A stretch of DNA of 64,000 bases from Anagrus nilaparvatae (GCA_022575985.1 JAKSXM010000070.1:186001-250000), one strand, 5' to 3'. Shown: positions 38,661-51,173, numbered from the stretch's first letter. The notes: a model not told the origin generated them from the letters alone. Program-made: numbers and translations.

Positions 38661-38830
38661 GTCTTTCCTTCAATTTTACGTGTACTAAATTGGAACAACA
38701 AAACTTATATTTTCTATATGATACATATCTACAGAACGATGTTAATAAAATTGCTAATTAAACATTCTTAGTGTAGCTTGCCTTGATGTGGAAATAAAAA
38801 TTAAAAAATCAAAGTTCATTACAAACTTAA

Positions 38831-39227
38831 GAGTCCTACACCCGCGCCATTTTGTTTTTCAAATTTTTTATTTCTTTTTCGTTTTTTTTATTAAATTAGA
38901 AGTTTTTTTTTAATCTTATCAGAGTAGTCTCGCATACTTTATTCAATTAAGAAAATTTTGGCATAAACCCTTTTTTAATTTAATCAAAAATAAGGACATG
39001 AGTTGGTGAGAAAAATTTTGAGTCAACTTTTTTCGACAAAAAATTTTTCTCACCAACTCATGTCCTTATTTTTGATTAAATTAAAAAAGTGTTTATGCCA
39101 AAATTTTCTTAATTGAATAAAGTATGCGAGACTACTCTGATAAGATTAAAAAAAAACTTCTAATTTAATAAAAAAACGAAAAAGAAATAAAAAATTTGAA
39201 AAACAAAATGGCGAGGGTGTAGGACTC
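38831..39227. mobile_element. 397-bp near-perfect palindrome flanked by TTAA
   Basis: The ends GAGTCCTACACCCGCGCCAT and ATGGCGAGGGTGTAGGACTC are inverse complements with one or two changes. The two arms, nearly 200 bp each, match closely down to a centre near 39030 (CTCATGTCCTTATTTTTGAT and its inverse). TTAA lies on both sides (38827-38830, 39228-39231). This fits a TTAA-type (piggyBac) or a TA-type (Tc1/mariner) insertion. It is non-coding: the frame over its right half is a translation of the arm. Confidence 0.75.
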
Positions 39228-39231
39228 TTAA

Positions 39232-41740
39232 TTATTCTTCTGTAAAATAGAATTACTATACAATCATTTTCAGACCATGAAATAACATACCTAACATGCA
39301 ACGTGAAATTATAATTATAATACGTATAACAAAATTTCAATGAGTTAGGCATCTGATGTTCCAACAGAAAGAATATATTCAACATTTATAATAATATTAT
39401 AATAATAATTTAATGTATTAATTTTAAAAAACTAGCCACTTAAATGTATTGTGTCATCTTCGCTACTTATAGCCTTGGGATCTCATTTCATTTGCGAGAA
39501 AATTATTTTTTTACAAATACATGATGTAAATCTTAGTTCTTGCAATTAAATTATATGCTATTGGAGTTAATAGCATGTTGGTAAATAAATACATGCATAT
39601 ATACTTAAATGATTTAACAAAAATTTATAATGATAGATACTAATATATAATTTACTCGATAATTTATAGTAATTTATAATACTAAAAAACTTTACTCTAA
39701 AAATCTCTGAAAAATTAACTACAGTTTAAAAAAAAAATATATTTGGCTTTTTGTAATGCAGCTTTAAAGAAGAAATATTGATTGAAAAACTTAACTGAGT
39801 TAAGCATTATTTATTTAAAAATTAAACAATGATTAATTAAGTTAATTATAAAAGGGATTAAGATATTATTATTTTGAAACAAAGCTTTAAATAAATCCAC
39901 GTTGTAACTAATTAATCATCTAAAAATAATAAATGAATAAAAAAATAAATAAAAAATCTTGATAAACACAAGTAAAACTTAGAAAATCGGAAGTTTATAT
40001 AATACCGCGAGTTTATCTAAAATATAAATTCATATTATGTAGACGGAAGTATAAAATGAGATATAGAAGAAAAAGAGTGAAGTAAATATAAAATATATAT
40101 AAAACAGAAGGTAATTAATTAAAGGGTTTAACCAGAGCGTTTAACTTAACGCTCTTGGACCTGAATTTCCGGTTGTGTACATAGAAGTAAATTTAATATT
40201 GTGCAGATTACAATCCCTCTGGATTATTTCACAGAAAATTTTATATACGTGGAGGGTGTGCATGTTATGTGGAATTTCTATTACATAAATGATGTTAACA
40301 AAAAAAAAGTGATATTTTTTTTTAAGTGGATTTTTTGAACCTCAGAATAACTCTTGGGAATTTTTCGGACAAAACCCTCTTGCGTAATTTATGTTTTATA
40401 TTTTTTTCTGTATTATATATAATACACCTTGTAAATAAATTATTATAATGTGCTTATACACTTTTGAGGAAAGGGTTTTATGTATTAAAAAAAATTTTTA
40501 ATGGACTTAATGTAATTATTTAAGTTGTTTAAATAAGATTTTTAATTTATGAGTAATTTTTAAGTATGCATTTTCTCGTTTGGTAATTATATTTCTCTTG
40601 GGTTACTTTTATTTTTTTGAAAGTAAATAATTAAAAATTTTTTTTTATTCAATTAATATTTTACAAGAATACACAGAAAAAGTTTTTAATTATAGTTTAT
40701 AAAATTTTTTATATAAAATACTAATAAAAATGAAAATAGTCTCATGTGTAAAATTTATAAAAATATGTTTTGTAAAATAAAAGTTTTTTAATTAATTTTC
40801 CATGTACTCAATAAATCATTTTTTTTTTTTTATTTATATAAAACATTAATGAACAATATTCAAAATCAAAATTACGTAAAAAATTGAATTTCAATATGTA
40901 ATTTTATTGCATCGTTACAATTTATTTGCTTTTATCTAAATTGATTCAATGTAATATGAAAATTTAAAAATTTATTGACACTATATCGGTTGTTCCAAGA
41001 AATATGGTTATAGTAATTTTTTTTTTACTTGTTAGAGCGTACAAAAAATGTATTTTCCGGCCACTTCGTGCATAAAAAAAGAATGTTCCAAATCGTAATT
41101 AACCCACCAAGATTTAATTTTGAATGGTAATACAGTTTTTTGCCCAGAAAAATTGACTTCGTTCGAAAAAATTAGTTCATTCAAAGATCTTAAATTTTAT
41201 TTTGAAAATTGGACAATTTTTTGAATTTTAAAGTCCATAAAAAACATTAATTTCCTAAGTTTATCTTAGAATTTACAATTATTTTCAAAATTTTTTTGTT
41301 GTAACTCGCACTATTACTATAAATTTTAAGTGCTCATAATCTTTTCCTCTAAAATTCAAAATTTAGACTAAACCCTATTAGTTTGAGCTTAATTTAAGCA
41401 GCCAAAAAAAAGAAATACTATGAAAATCTGAATTGACATGAAATACTTCATGTTCAAAAAATTTAAATTTAAAACATTAATTTTTTGAATGATTTATTAG
41501 TAATTATACATAACTTCAAGCAACAAATAAATACAAAATTTAATTTTCATGTAATAGATTTTTAAAATATAGTAAATAAAAAAAGAGAAAAAAAAATATT
41601 AATTTATCGCACATTCTGCATTGTTTTAACGAATAATTTCATAAAAACACAAAGCATGATCAATAAATTGAAAAAAAATGTTGCTGCCCTTTGATAATTA
41701 AAAAAAAAACAGAGCAATGGAATATTTTCCCTTTTAAATC
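39232..41740. other. AT-rich non-coding stretch
   Basis: No gene is supported. A small hairpin, AGAGCGTT/AACGCTCT with a six-base loop, lies at 40134-40155 and has no known role. Confidence 0.5.
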
Positions 41741-41866
41741 TCATGAGAGTGAGAGAATATCGTTACAATTGGCGCCACATATAACAACACATATTAGTAC
41801 ATAAATCATGCAAGTTGCAAGCACGCGTCGTCGCTTTTGCATGTCACTCCGGATGCTTTCTCCCAT
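41741..41866 (-). CDS. Candidate exon encoding a basic N-terminus and one membrane segment
   Basis: On the minus strand an ATG at 41866 opens a 41-codon frame starting MGESIRSDMQKRRRVL, followed by ATCMIYVLICVVICGA, a hydrophobic stretch of about 17 residues. It ends at a stop at 41741-41743. The codons are far less AT-rich than the surroundings (for example CGACGACGCGTG). A possible splice donor GTAACG follows GCGCCAATT. This could be a 5' coding exon of a membrane or secreted protein with distant exons: a signal anchor with positive residues on its cytosolic side. I recognise no family, no partner exon is identified, and it may be chance. Confidence 0.2.
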   Translation of the reverse strand: MGESIRSDMQKRRRVLATCMIYVLICVVICGANCNDILSLS

Positions 41867-44800
41867 ACGAACGTACCACAATAAAAAAAAGCTAACAAAA
41901 ATTAAATAATAAAAGAAATAAAAGAACAATACTTATTAAATAACATAGAAAATTGCGCTAACAATAACATAGAATAACAAACGATACAACCACAGGTTAT
42001 ATACTATAAACTTATACATGATGAGAGGTTATAACGTGTATCCTCATCGGGACCGTATCATAACCTGAAAACAAACGAATCATCTAGCAAAAATTTAATG
42101 TTTGCACATGTACATGTTTGAATATAAAATATACATTGGGGTGCAATCAGTCCTGAATGAGAATTACGCTTTGATGCATTCATATATACCTGATGTAAAG
42201 AAAGAGAGAGAGTTAGAGATATCTAATAGAAAAAGATAAAAAACACTAACTGCATTTTCTGCAACGAAAACGGATATCGAGGGGGTGGTTTACGTCGGTA
42301 CAAGCTGTGAAATGTTTATACCAAGCCCAAGCTAATTTATCACACTCATGTTCTCTATATATCTACCATCTATTATATATATATATATATATATATGCAT
42401 GATTACATTTACGAGTAAATATGTATATATGGTTAAAAGTTAACAACAACATTTAGAAACCATACACACACACACATACATATACATATAAACGGGTTTG
42501 ACTTTTGTATTTAAAAATCTATACCATTTTAATTAAAAAGTTAATTAATAAATCTTGTATTTATTGTTATAAATATTTTATTGAATTCAAAAAATACTTG
42601 AATATTTCTATGTATACTTGAGGTTTCTAGAGAAATTTTACAGATAATACGCATCAAATAAATTTGTATTTAATATTGTCATGATTTTACACTCTTATGT
42701 TGGTTATTGTTTGAAAATGTACACTTGTTAACTTTTCTAAAAGAATGTTTTTATATATGTGGAAGACATTAAGTATATATGTCATGATGATAAGGGTCAG
42801 TTTATATATGTAAGATATATAAATATTTTATATATTTATAACAATGGGAGAATAAACAATATTAATGTAAATGTGTAAGTTTCCCTGTTTATTAAAATAA
42901 ATTAGTGTGGGAAAAACAAGCTTTCAATATCATATCTTATCATAATTACATTACAAAAGAATTGGTTTGCCTTGGTAATTTTGAGTACTTTGTTAACAAA
43001 ATTCCATAAAATTGTGTTTAGTACAACTTGTTGGATTTTTCAAATATTTTTTGCAAAACTTTTAGATACTTTGGTAAAAAAATGCTTAAGTGCTCAAAAA
43101 ATTATTTCAATTAAAATATCCCTTATTTATACAATATTTGGGGTCAACACCTTATGTATTTCCTTAAGCAGCTTTTCTATACACATAAGCTTCCTTTATG
43201 CATATATAAATAAGGACATATGTTTCTCCTTATAAGATTGACATGAATATTATATTTGAAATATTTAGTAATGTCAGGTATATTAGACTGGCACTTATTT
43301 AATAAATAACTTTGATTTTTGGCCTCCATGAGTTTGAATAACATTTATTTACCAAATAAGATTAATGAAATTTCGGTTCTAAATTCCAATTCAAAATACT
43401 ACCGTAAATTTATATAATTTTTTAGGTGCTAAGAATGTGAAGAAAAAAGATTTTACCAAAATAGACCAGATAAAGTTTTTTGGTAAATTTTATTTCGCTT
43501 TTATGAGTAAAAATTTTGAAGATTATAATTTTAGACAAATTGACCTCTTTACCACATAAAAGTAAAAACTAAAGAAGCTTTTTAGATGAGTATTGGCCTA
43601 ATGTATATTTTCTATCTCCTTTAACATCCTAAATAAGCTTTAACTTTTGGTATTACATGTCTGTACAAACATGAAAATAAATAAATACAACCATGAACAA
43701 ATCAGATTTAAGATTTATAAAAAGCATATTTCTTTTAGACCAAAGTCTACTCATTTCTCTGTATATAAATGCACTACCTGTTTGTATTCTCAAAGAGTAC
43801 ACAGTAAAGGATTCAAACAAAATACGTTGGTTTTCAGATAATAGGACAAAATGAAAACATACTCTCTGTTCCAGAGATCTCTAAATATCTTTTCTCTTTA
43901 TACGCACACTATTTGTCGTATTTCAATGACATATATGTGTATTAAATTTATAGTAACAATATAAGCCAGGCAGTGTGTCACTACACTGAGCGCAAATTAC
44001 TTAACTCTTAAATTGCAAACTTGAAATTGGCCTCGCCTACCCCGTTATATACCAACTTATATTATGTACTTTGAATTTTCTCTTTTTTTTCTTCCTTCTG
44101 TATATTTGGCTAAAACTTTGTTATAATTTCTTTTTTAATACTTATCCATAGTCTTGTGTGTGTATTTAGTATGTATGAGGTATAAAAAAGCTAAATAATT
44201 GAGGGCGAATGCATCTAACGTATAAGGTGACATACTACTGTAATAATATTATACAAGAAAATTGTAAGATGAAACTTTTGAATAGAGTTTTGTAACTTTT
44301 TTCCTTTTTTTTAGTTGTATAAGTACTTTTTTTTGACATTTTTTTTTTTGTTAATGTAGTTATGAAATTTATGACAAATGATTATAATAAGCTTTTTGGT
44401 CTTGAAAGAACTTTTAATTTCATTATTATAAATACGTAAGATAGTTTAAAAAGTTTCTTGTTTTACTTGTTTGTAACAAACAAAGTATTTAATTATCATT
44501 TTTTACTTTTTTTTGTTTTGAGTAACATGTTTAAAGAATTTTTAAAAGAGTATAAACTATTTTAGTAAATCTACTAAAACTTTAAAATCGAATTTTATTT
44601 GGGGAAGTCAGTTAAAGTAAGTTAATTTTTTTTTTGGATTGATTCCTTTTTTACATAAAAATCTTTACGAACTAGTAACCCTGAAGTTTAATTCCTCCTT
44701 CTGGACTGTGTTTATAGTTTGAGGAGTGAGTAGTGAGCTGTTTGCCTTTTATTTAAAATAACACCCTGTAGATATTCAATATTACTATATCGGTCTCAAT

Positions 44801-45564
44801 ATTTTTTTACCTATACTTTGAATAAGAATAAATTTAAATCATACTTAAAATTCTTTATAAGTTTTCATATAATACTGGAATATTTTTACTAAATCATGTT
44901 TACTCCACAAATACCAAAATAAACAAAAACTAACAATGGTTATTATTCCTTATTCCAAAAAAAAATAAATTCTAAAAAACTTAAAATCTAGTTTTAGAAA
45001 AAGAAACTTTTCCTTACAAACAGAAAATATTTTCTCAGAAAATTCTAAACCACATACAAAATCTTTATTTATTATACTTACGATATCTTTGAGCAATCTT
45101 TCAAGTAAACTACAAAACTATCAAAAAAGTAACTACGAGAAGAGAGTAGAACATTTTGTATATATAAATTTTAAAATAAGTATCTTATGTGTTACAGCAA
45201 GTTTCCAGAGGCATTAATAACAAGCCAACATATAAGTAAAACTTATTTTCTATATATAAAAACTATTTTCCAAAATATAATGTTTATAACATCTATAAGT
45301 TGTGTACATATTTGTGTATTACGCTATTACGTTTACTTCAAGTTTCCTATATATTTTCAGTGGTTCGTTTGGTTTAGGAAAAACTTAAACTTACTAAAAT
45401 AAATATATATTAGGCTGGTTCATTTTCGTTCAAAATAATAATATTCGAATGATTTTTTAAACTAATTTTTTAACTTATTAAAATTTAGGGGTAGTTTTTG
45501 CAAATATACAAGTGAAAAGTTATTCCTATGAATTTTAAGAGTATCTGTGGCATAAATATAAATA
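41867..45564. other. AT-rich non-coding stretch
   Basis: No gene is supported. It contains a TA microsatellite at about 42373-42396, a CA tract near 42469-42480, and three GGTTAT(A)/TATAACC motifs in 41990-42070 that form partial inverted repeats. Confidence 0.5.
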
Positions 45565-45700
45565 AGCAGTGGGGGGCAATCGCCCACTTCTGAGTCCAAA
45601 AATGTACATTCTTTTTAATAAATTTTTTACAATTTTAAAAAATTGTATAAAACTGGTAAATTTTTACTGAATCATCCCCTCCTGATAAAGTTTCTGAATT
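45565..45700. mobile_element. Degraded copy of the hAT-type MITE at 9168-9336
   Basis: CAGTGGGGGGCAATCGCCCA, TGAGTCCAAAAATGTACATT and a right side with ATCCCCTCCTGATAAAG and TTCTGAATT follow the same order as the MITE at 9168-9336. The ends are worn. Confidence 0.45.
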
Positions 45701-46946
45701 AATCAAATTTAATTTTTAAAATTATTAATATTTAAATTGCTTGTTTACAAATTTGAATTTTTCTATTTTTTTTCTAGCTTGTAACCTATTTTTATTGTAA
45801 ACATCTGTCCTGGATATTTCTTTAAAAAGGCTAAGGGGAAATAATCTAATAATAACAAAAATTTGCCTTCACTGCGTTTTTTTGGTCACTGATTTTAGGT
45901 TTACAGAAATGAAAAATATTGAAAAATTGTGAATTTTGTACGACTTAATTTTTGGAAACAGTGAAGTAACCCTAATATTAACAGACCTTTTTTTATCTTA
46001 GTTGCCAAAAACAACCCCTCCTGCTCCTCTTCTTTTATTATTTCCTCTTATTTTAAACTTAAAAATTAAACTTTTTTCTACGTATACCAAATACTTTTAT
46101 TAAATACCCTATGCTAATTGCAATTATATAAAGCCCATTTTTGTTAAATATTTGCCAAGTAAATTATTTGTAAGAAAGATTTCTTTTACAAAACATAATA
46201 CTTGAAAAAAATTTATAGAAAAAATTTTTTAAAATTATTTGCAGTAGTTAATTGTTTTTATAAAAAATTGCAAGATTTTAATTTTCTGCAAAAAATTTAA
46301 AAAATTTTTTTAAATCTATTTTTTAATAGAAAGATTTTTTAAGATCATCGGTTGATAATGCAGAATTAGGCATTCCCGTGGATTCCGTGTCACCCATATA
46401 CGAAGTTCCACATGTGGAACATACTATACTGTAGTGTAATATAACTCGGTAAATTTGTAACAGTCATTTTTATAAAGTTTGTTTTCATATAATATTTTTA
46501 TTGCGTGAATAAATAAATTCAAATTTATCAGCTCAATACTTATTATTAAAAAGTTTTTTTTCAGCAGATTTAATACAGGTGAATACATAACTTTTATATT
46601 TTTTTTCATTTTTTCTATTTTAATTTATAAAATTTCAACGTACATGCTAAACGTTTACGTATCTTTACATTTAAACTATTTGAGTAATTGTACATTGAAT
46701 GGGAAAAATTTGAGTAATTTTTAATACAAAAGAATATATTTATTAAAAATAAGTAAACCTCTCCCTTTGCATTTAATTACTTGTTGAAATATATTGATTT
46801 TTTTTAAATTCTCAAATCAAAAGCATTATCTTATAATTTTGAAAGAGGGGAGAATTGGTTGCTTCCATCGCAGGCTAACGCAAGTTACACTTTATAAAAA
46901 TTGTTTGAAAATTACATGTGATATCTTTGTTTGTGAATTTTCTGAT
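45701..46946. other. AT-rich non-coding stretch
   Basis: No gene is supported. Confidence 0.5.
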
Positions 46947-47155
46947 CCTCAGATCACGATTTTCAGGTTTTTAATTGCAAAAATCAACCCCATTAATTGT
47001 TTAAACAATTTTATTTGTTTATATTCCGGAATTCGTGTTTTTCTCGAATTTTACCTAACAGAATACTTATTCTGGCTTATAAACAAATTAAAATTGTTTA
47101 AATAATTAGTGGGGTTGGTTTTTGCAAAAAAAAAGCCTGAATATCGTGATCAGAG
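46947..47155. mobile_element. 209-bp inverted-repeat element
   Basis: CCTCAGATCACGAT at the left mirrors ATCGTGATCAGAGG at the right. Further in, GCAAAAATCAACCCCATTAA pairs with TTAGTGGGGTTGGTTTTTGC, and AATTGTTTAAACAATT blocks follow. A MITE is the simplest reading. No target duplication was seen. Confidence 0.55.
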
Positions 47156-47539
47156 GGTATAAAAACATACACAAAGGTGTCTTATTTTAATTTAATTTTT
47201 TAAAATTTATAAACAATTAAATATTGTTTAAACAATTAATCATACGATCTTGTAAATTGAAAATTCAGGTTTAGAGAATCAAAATACGTACAATACGTTC
47301 AGGGGCTTATCTGATTTTGGGCCAATTTTGCAATAAATTGTTAATAACAAATAATTGACTCCGAATTTTGCAAAATAGATAATTTGAGATTTTGAGTCAT
47401 ACCAACCTTAATGGTGCCAATTTGGCTTTTATTAAAGCTTAAAATGAACACAAAAAATATTTTTTGTAGGTACTACCATTTTTATTTTAAATTTGTTATA
47501 ATGGGAAACGGTTAATGAAAATTTGATTTTTTGTTAAAA
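47156..47539. other. AT-rich non-coding stretch
   Basis: No gene. The AAACAATTAAATATTGTTTA block near 47211-47233 echoes the element just upstream. Confidence 0.4.
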
Positions 47540-47990
47540 TTGGGCCCCTTTAAGGTCAATAAGGCCCAAAATATCAAATGACCACCAAACCAAGTCCAAT
47601 TACTACAAAAAACATAAAATTAAAATAGCACCTAACTTTAAAAACATCTGTTTTGTTCATTTTTAGCTTCAAAAAGCTGAAATGGGTCCGTTAAAATCGG
47701 TAAGGCCTAAAATTTCAAATAATCACCAAAGGTCTTTCTCGACCGCAAACATACAATGAAATTTGCACTAACTACGAAAAATAGCTTTTTCCTCGTTTAT
47801 ACCCGTATAAAGGGTTTTTTGAATCTTAAAAATGGGCCTTGTATTTTTTATTTTATCTAAAATCATATCTACAACTAAAATTTACTACAGAATCAGAATT
47901 TGAAATAAAAAAATATACTTTCCATTTAAAATTTCAAAGTTGGGTCCTGCTGAGCCCGATGGGGACCCAATAAGACCCAATTTATGCCTA
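47540..47990. repeat. Degenerate tandem repeat with GGGCC/GGGTCC motifs
   Basis: Three or so diverged units of roughly 150-170 bp. Each unit has a TGGG(C/T)CC...GG(T/C)..ATAAGGCC(C/T)-like block followed by AAAT(A/T)TCAAAT. The less AT-rich blocks lie near 47550-47590, 47680-47720 and 47940-47985. Non-coding. Confidence 0.4.
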
Positions 47991-48262
47991 TCATAAGATG
48001 TCTCCCTCCAAACCTAGCAACTTTCACTTCAAAAATTTTTCATTATTTGCTTTGTTTTTGAAATATTTGAGTGCATCGTTTAAAATGGCTCAGCCTTTAT
48101 ATTTAATAAATTTCATAATAAACTTTTTTTATTGTCCTCAAAATGATAGGCAGTATGTTTTTGAGGTCACTGAGTAAGAATATTCAGGTTATTAGAAATG
48201 TTTTTTATAAAATGTTTCAATATATACTCGAATATATTTTCATCAGCGGGAAAATAAGCACC

Positions 48263-48415
48263 GAAATTGGGATCATTTTTTGTGGTCAGGACCTAAAAAC
48301 TTGGAATCAGTCACCCCGAAAAAAATAACCTCCAAAATCAACCAAAAAATACAGTTTTTTAGTATCAGGGCTAATTATTTGGGGTTAGGAACTAAAAATT
48401 TAAAATCAGTGTATC
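48263..48415. repeat. Two-copy repeat
   Basis: GTGGTCAGGACCTAAAAACT followed by TGGAATCAGT near 48280-48312 recurs as GGGGTTAGGAACTAAAAAT followed by TTAAAATCAGT near 48380-48411. Non-coding. Confidence 0.4.
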
Positions 48416-48440
48416 GAAAAATTTACCTATCTCATATAAG

Positions 48441-48602
48441 TACACGGCGAGGCTGCTTTGCTTGAATTTTATTTTCTGCTTGAAAATTCAAGCAAATTGC
48501 TTGAAAATTAAAGCAAATGCTTGAAAATTCAAGCAAATGCTTGAAATTTCAAGCAATTCAAGCAACTGCTTGAATTTTCAAGCAAAGCAGCCTGGCCGTG
48601 TA
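48441..48602. mobile_element. Palindrome-array element ending in GCAGC...CCGTGTA (GCTTGAA type)
   Basis: The ends TACACGGCGAGGCTGCTTTG and CAAAGCAGCCTGGCCGTGTA are inverse complements with one mismatch. The interior is repeated GCTTGAAATTTCAAGC-type palindromes, several in 120 bp. It shares its terminal motif with the element at 524-746, whose internal palindromes are GGTTGAAATTTCAACC. Non-coding, 162 bp. Confidence 0.75.
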
Positions 48603-48976
48603 GCATTGCACAAACTTTAGAAAAAAAGTACATTCATCTAACATACACGGCTTCTGGACTATAGTGTATTTTAAACTAAAAAAAATAATTAAATAATTAA
48701 CAATACTTGTTACAAGGCTCGAATCCAGTTTCAAAAAGTCCGCTTTTACCTTTAATTATAAGTCATGTCCTTAAGATCCCTTTTTTCAGTAATGTTTAAC
48801 ATTTTTGCCCTATTTGGTCCTATTTTAATTGTGATTTTAGTTCTCCCTGTATTGAGTGTCGAATTGGAACATAGAATTTTCAGAAGGCAAGACATAAAAA
48901 TTTATATTTATTTTTATACATTATTCCCACTTAAATTTCGGTATATTTATTCCCTTAGAAAAAAAAAAAATTTTTT
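48603..48976. other. Intergenic stretch upstream of the F-box gene block
   Basis: No gene is supported. ACACGGCTTCTGGACTATAG near 48645 resembles the right end of the element at 54045-54852 (GGGCCGCTTCTGGACTATAA). Confidence 0.4.
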
Positions 48977-50324
48977 CATTTCAACTCTAACCTTTTTACC
49001 CTAAATTTTTGAAAAAGAGGCCTATGAACCCTGTTATTGGTACTATAGTTTATATTTATTTTTCCAGGTTATTTGAAGCATCAAAAAATATTTGTATCGA
49101 AAATAGAAGATAAGATTTATTTAAAAATATACTTTTTAGTCTCATTCATTAAATAAATAACATAGAAGATAAAAAAATCTAAATCCACTGAAGTTTAATA
49201 CACACTTTAAAAATATTTCACTGGGCTCTGATCAGTTGTATGCGAATAAATATTGTTAAAATACATACCATATTAGAAATTTTACTATGAATAGTTCAGG
49301 TAACAGTAACTCTAAATTTATTAATTATAATTACTGGAAATAAAGTACGTATATTTTTTAGTTTTAAAAGATTCAGATCAACTGAAAAACGAAAGTATGT
49401 CTCCAAATACCGATGACAAAAACATAGACTTATTAAATGATGATTGTTTAGCTTATATTTTTGAATATCTATCTTTAAAAGAAAAACTAATGATGGAGTT
49501 CGTATGCAAAAGGTGGGCTGTGGTGAGCAAGCTCTCATGGAACCACATCACTAGTTTAAGAATAGATAAGTATTTTCAAAGCATTTATTTGCATGGAAAT
49601 GGTAATCAACAAGAATCTTTTCTTATTCAAGTCTTACAGCGATGTGGTACTTATTTAAATAAGCTGATAGTTGATGTTTACCTGGTAAATGCTAACTGGG
49701 CACGAATTATCAACGAATCTATTAATTATTTAATTAATATCGCTGTATTAGACTTCCAATTTGTAGATATTCCGGAGGCAACTTTTAAATTACTGTTTCA
49801 AAATAATCAAAATTTAAAAAATGTTAGTCTAAGGAGTTTAGATCTACCTTCACATAGTTTGATGAGTATAAATTTAGCTTCAATTGAAGAATTTGCTGTT
49901 GTTGATTGTAAAATTGATGATTCAATACAAGCATATTTCTTTAAATTTTTGACAGGTTTGGTAAACATAAAAATATTAGAAATAAAATTTTTCTTTCAAG
50001 ATCTTAATTTTGTAATTGCTGCATTAAACATTGGTAAAGTTGAAAATTTAACCGAAATTACATTGATAAACAATCATAAGCCAATAAGTATCAAGAAAAT
50101 TAGTGAATTATTAATTAGACAAAAAAAATTGCGTAAGATTCATTTAAATGACATTCCAAAAGAATTAATTGACTTGATATTATCATTTGATCATCTTGAA
50201 GAAATTGGTTGTAAATGGTTAACTGATGATTTTTTGGATAATCTTCATCGATTTACAAATTTAAAAATATTACATGGTTACAGAGATAATTTTACAGATG
50301 AATTTCTTCCAAAAATATCAAAAT
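48977..50324 (+). repeat. Segmental duplication, source copy (contains 5' two thirds of gene A)
   Basis: This block matches 58866-60213 nearly base for base, including promoter region, first exon, intron and most of the second exon. The similarity begins at an A-rich tract and stops abruptly inside the coding region at AAAAATATCAAAAT. Confidence 0.9.
49205..49237 (+). promoter_or_regulatory. Candidate core promoter of gene A
   Basis: A TATA-like TTTAAAAATA (about 49206-49215) lies some 26 bases before TCAGTT (49232-49237), which fits the arthropod initiator TCAKTY. This would give a 5' leader of about 54 bases before the first-exon ATG. The same pair, same spacing, is kept in the gene C copy (initiator 59121-59126). 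It is predicted by pattern only. Confidence 0.4.
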
Positions 50325-50827
50325 GTACAAATTTAAAAGATTTAAGTTTACAAATGATTTTATATAACGTTACACCTGTTGGAGTCAAATATTTTAGTAG
50401 ACTAGTAAATTTAGAATCATTAAAAATACACATTTTAGAAGGCGAGGAAGAACCACATTGTAATAGTTTGTTAGCCATTAGTAAATGTAAATTGTTAAAA
50501 AATTTAATACTTAAAGAAATGAATTTCGAAGATGAAATAGAGGAATTTGAAATTTTCCAAAATTTAGAACATTTCGAAATTTGGTATTCAAATATAAATA
50601 ATCAAGTTTTGGCTAATTTAATATCGAAATCTCCTAATCTTAAATATTGTATTATCAAAAGATGTAAATACATAAATAACGGGCTTATTAATTTAGTTAG
50701 TAAAATAAAAAATGAAAGTAATTGCACGAATGTTTTAAAAATAGAATGTTTTCAAACTGAAATTAAAAAAAATAAATTAACAAATGTATCGCCTTTAATA
50801 TCTGTTAATATTAATGAATTTTGGTAA
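49287..50827 (+). CDS. Gene A: F-box/leucine-rich-repeat protein (two exons)
   Basis: Exons 49287-49299 and 49362-50827 give a 492-residue protein. The 62-bp intron starts CAG|GTAACAG and ends TTTTTTAG, phase 1. The F-box lies at about residues 30-75 (NDDCLAYIFEYLSLKEKLMM, then the diagnostic VCKRW and SLSW-like positions). Residues about 100-450 are degenerate leucine-rich repeats of the F-box/RNI type, such as LTEITLINN, LRKIHLNDI, FTNLKILHG, TNLKDLSLQ, NLESLKIHI and NLEHFEIWY. An SCF ubiquitin-ligase substrate adaptor acting in cytosol or nucleus is inferred. No signal peptide or membrane segment is visible. An alternative unspliced start is the ATG at 49397, but in gene C that codon is AAG, and gene B needs the same small first exon, so I prefer the spliced start. 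Paralogous to gene B at roughly half of residues around the F-box. Confidence 0.85.
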
Positions 50828-50885
50828 TGTCTCAAATAATTTCAAACAATAATTATAAAAATTTTATAAGTTTACTGATTTTTTC

Positions 50886-50891
50886 AATAAA
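50886..50891 (+). terminator. Polyadenylation signal of gene A
   Basis: AATAAA lies 59 bases after the stop codon, in an AT-rich 3' region. It is predicted from position only. Confidence 0.6.
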
Positions 50892-51173
50892 GATTTATTT
50901 TGCATAAGAAGAATATCAAAAATTATATAAAAAAAATTATTTAAAAAAAGAAATTCTATCACAAGATCGTAGGATTTTCTTGTACGTAAATGTATTTTTA
51001 AGAAATAAATTAATGTTTAGAAAACTTTATAATTAATAATTTATGAATCACTATTGTATAAATTTTACTTGTATGCCCGATGAAAACTTAAAAATTTAAT
51101 AAATGCAATTTACTGTTTAGACCACGTCTTTTTAGCCATCCTTTTATAAATCAATGTAATCCTGAATTATTGT
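50892..51173. other. Intergenic, nothing recognised
   Basis: AT-rich and non-coding, following the gene A polyadenylation signal. Confidence 0.5.

Noticed and set aside
49397..50827. Single-exon model of gene A starting at the ATG at 49397
   Set aside because: Gene C lacks that ATG and gene B needs the small first exon, so the spliced model explains all three copies. It remains possible for gene A alone.
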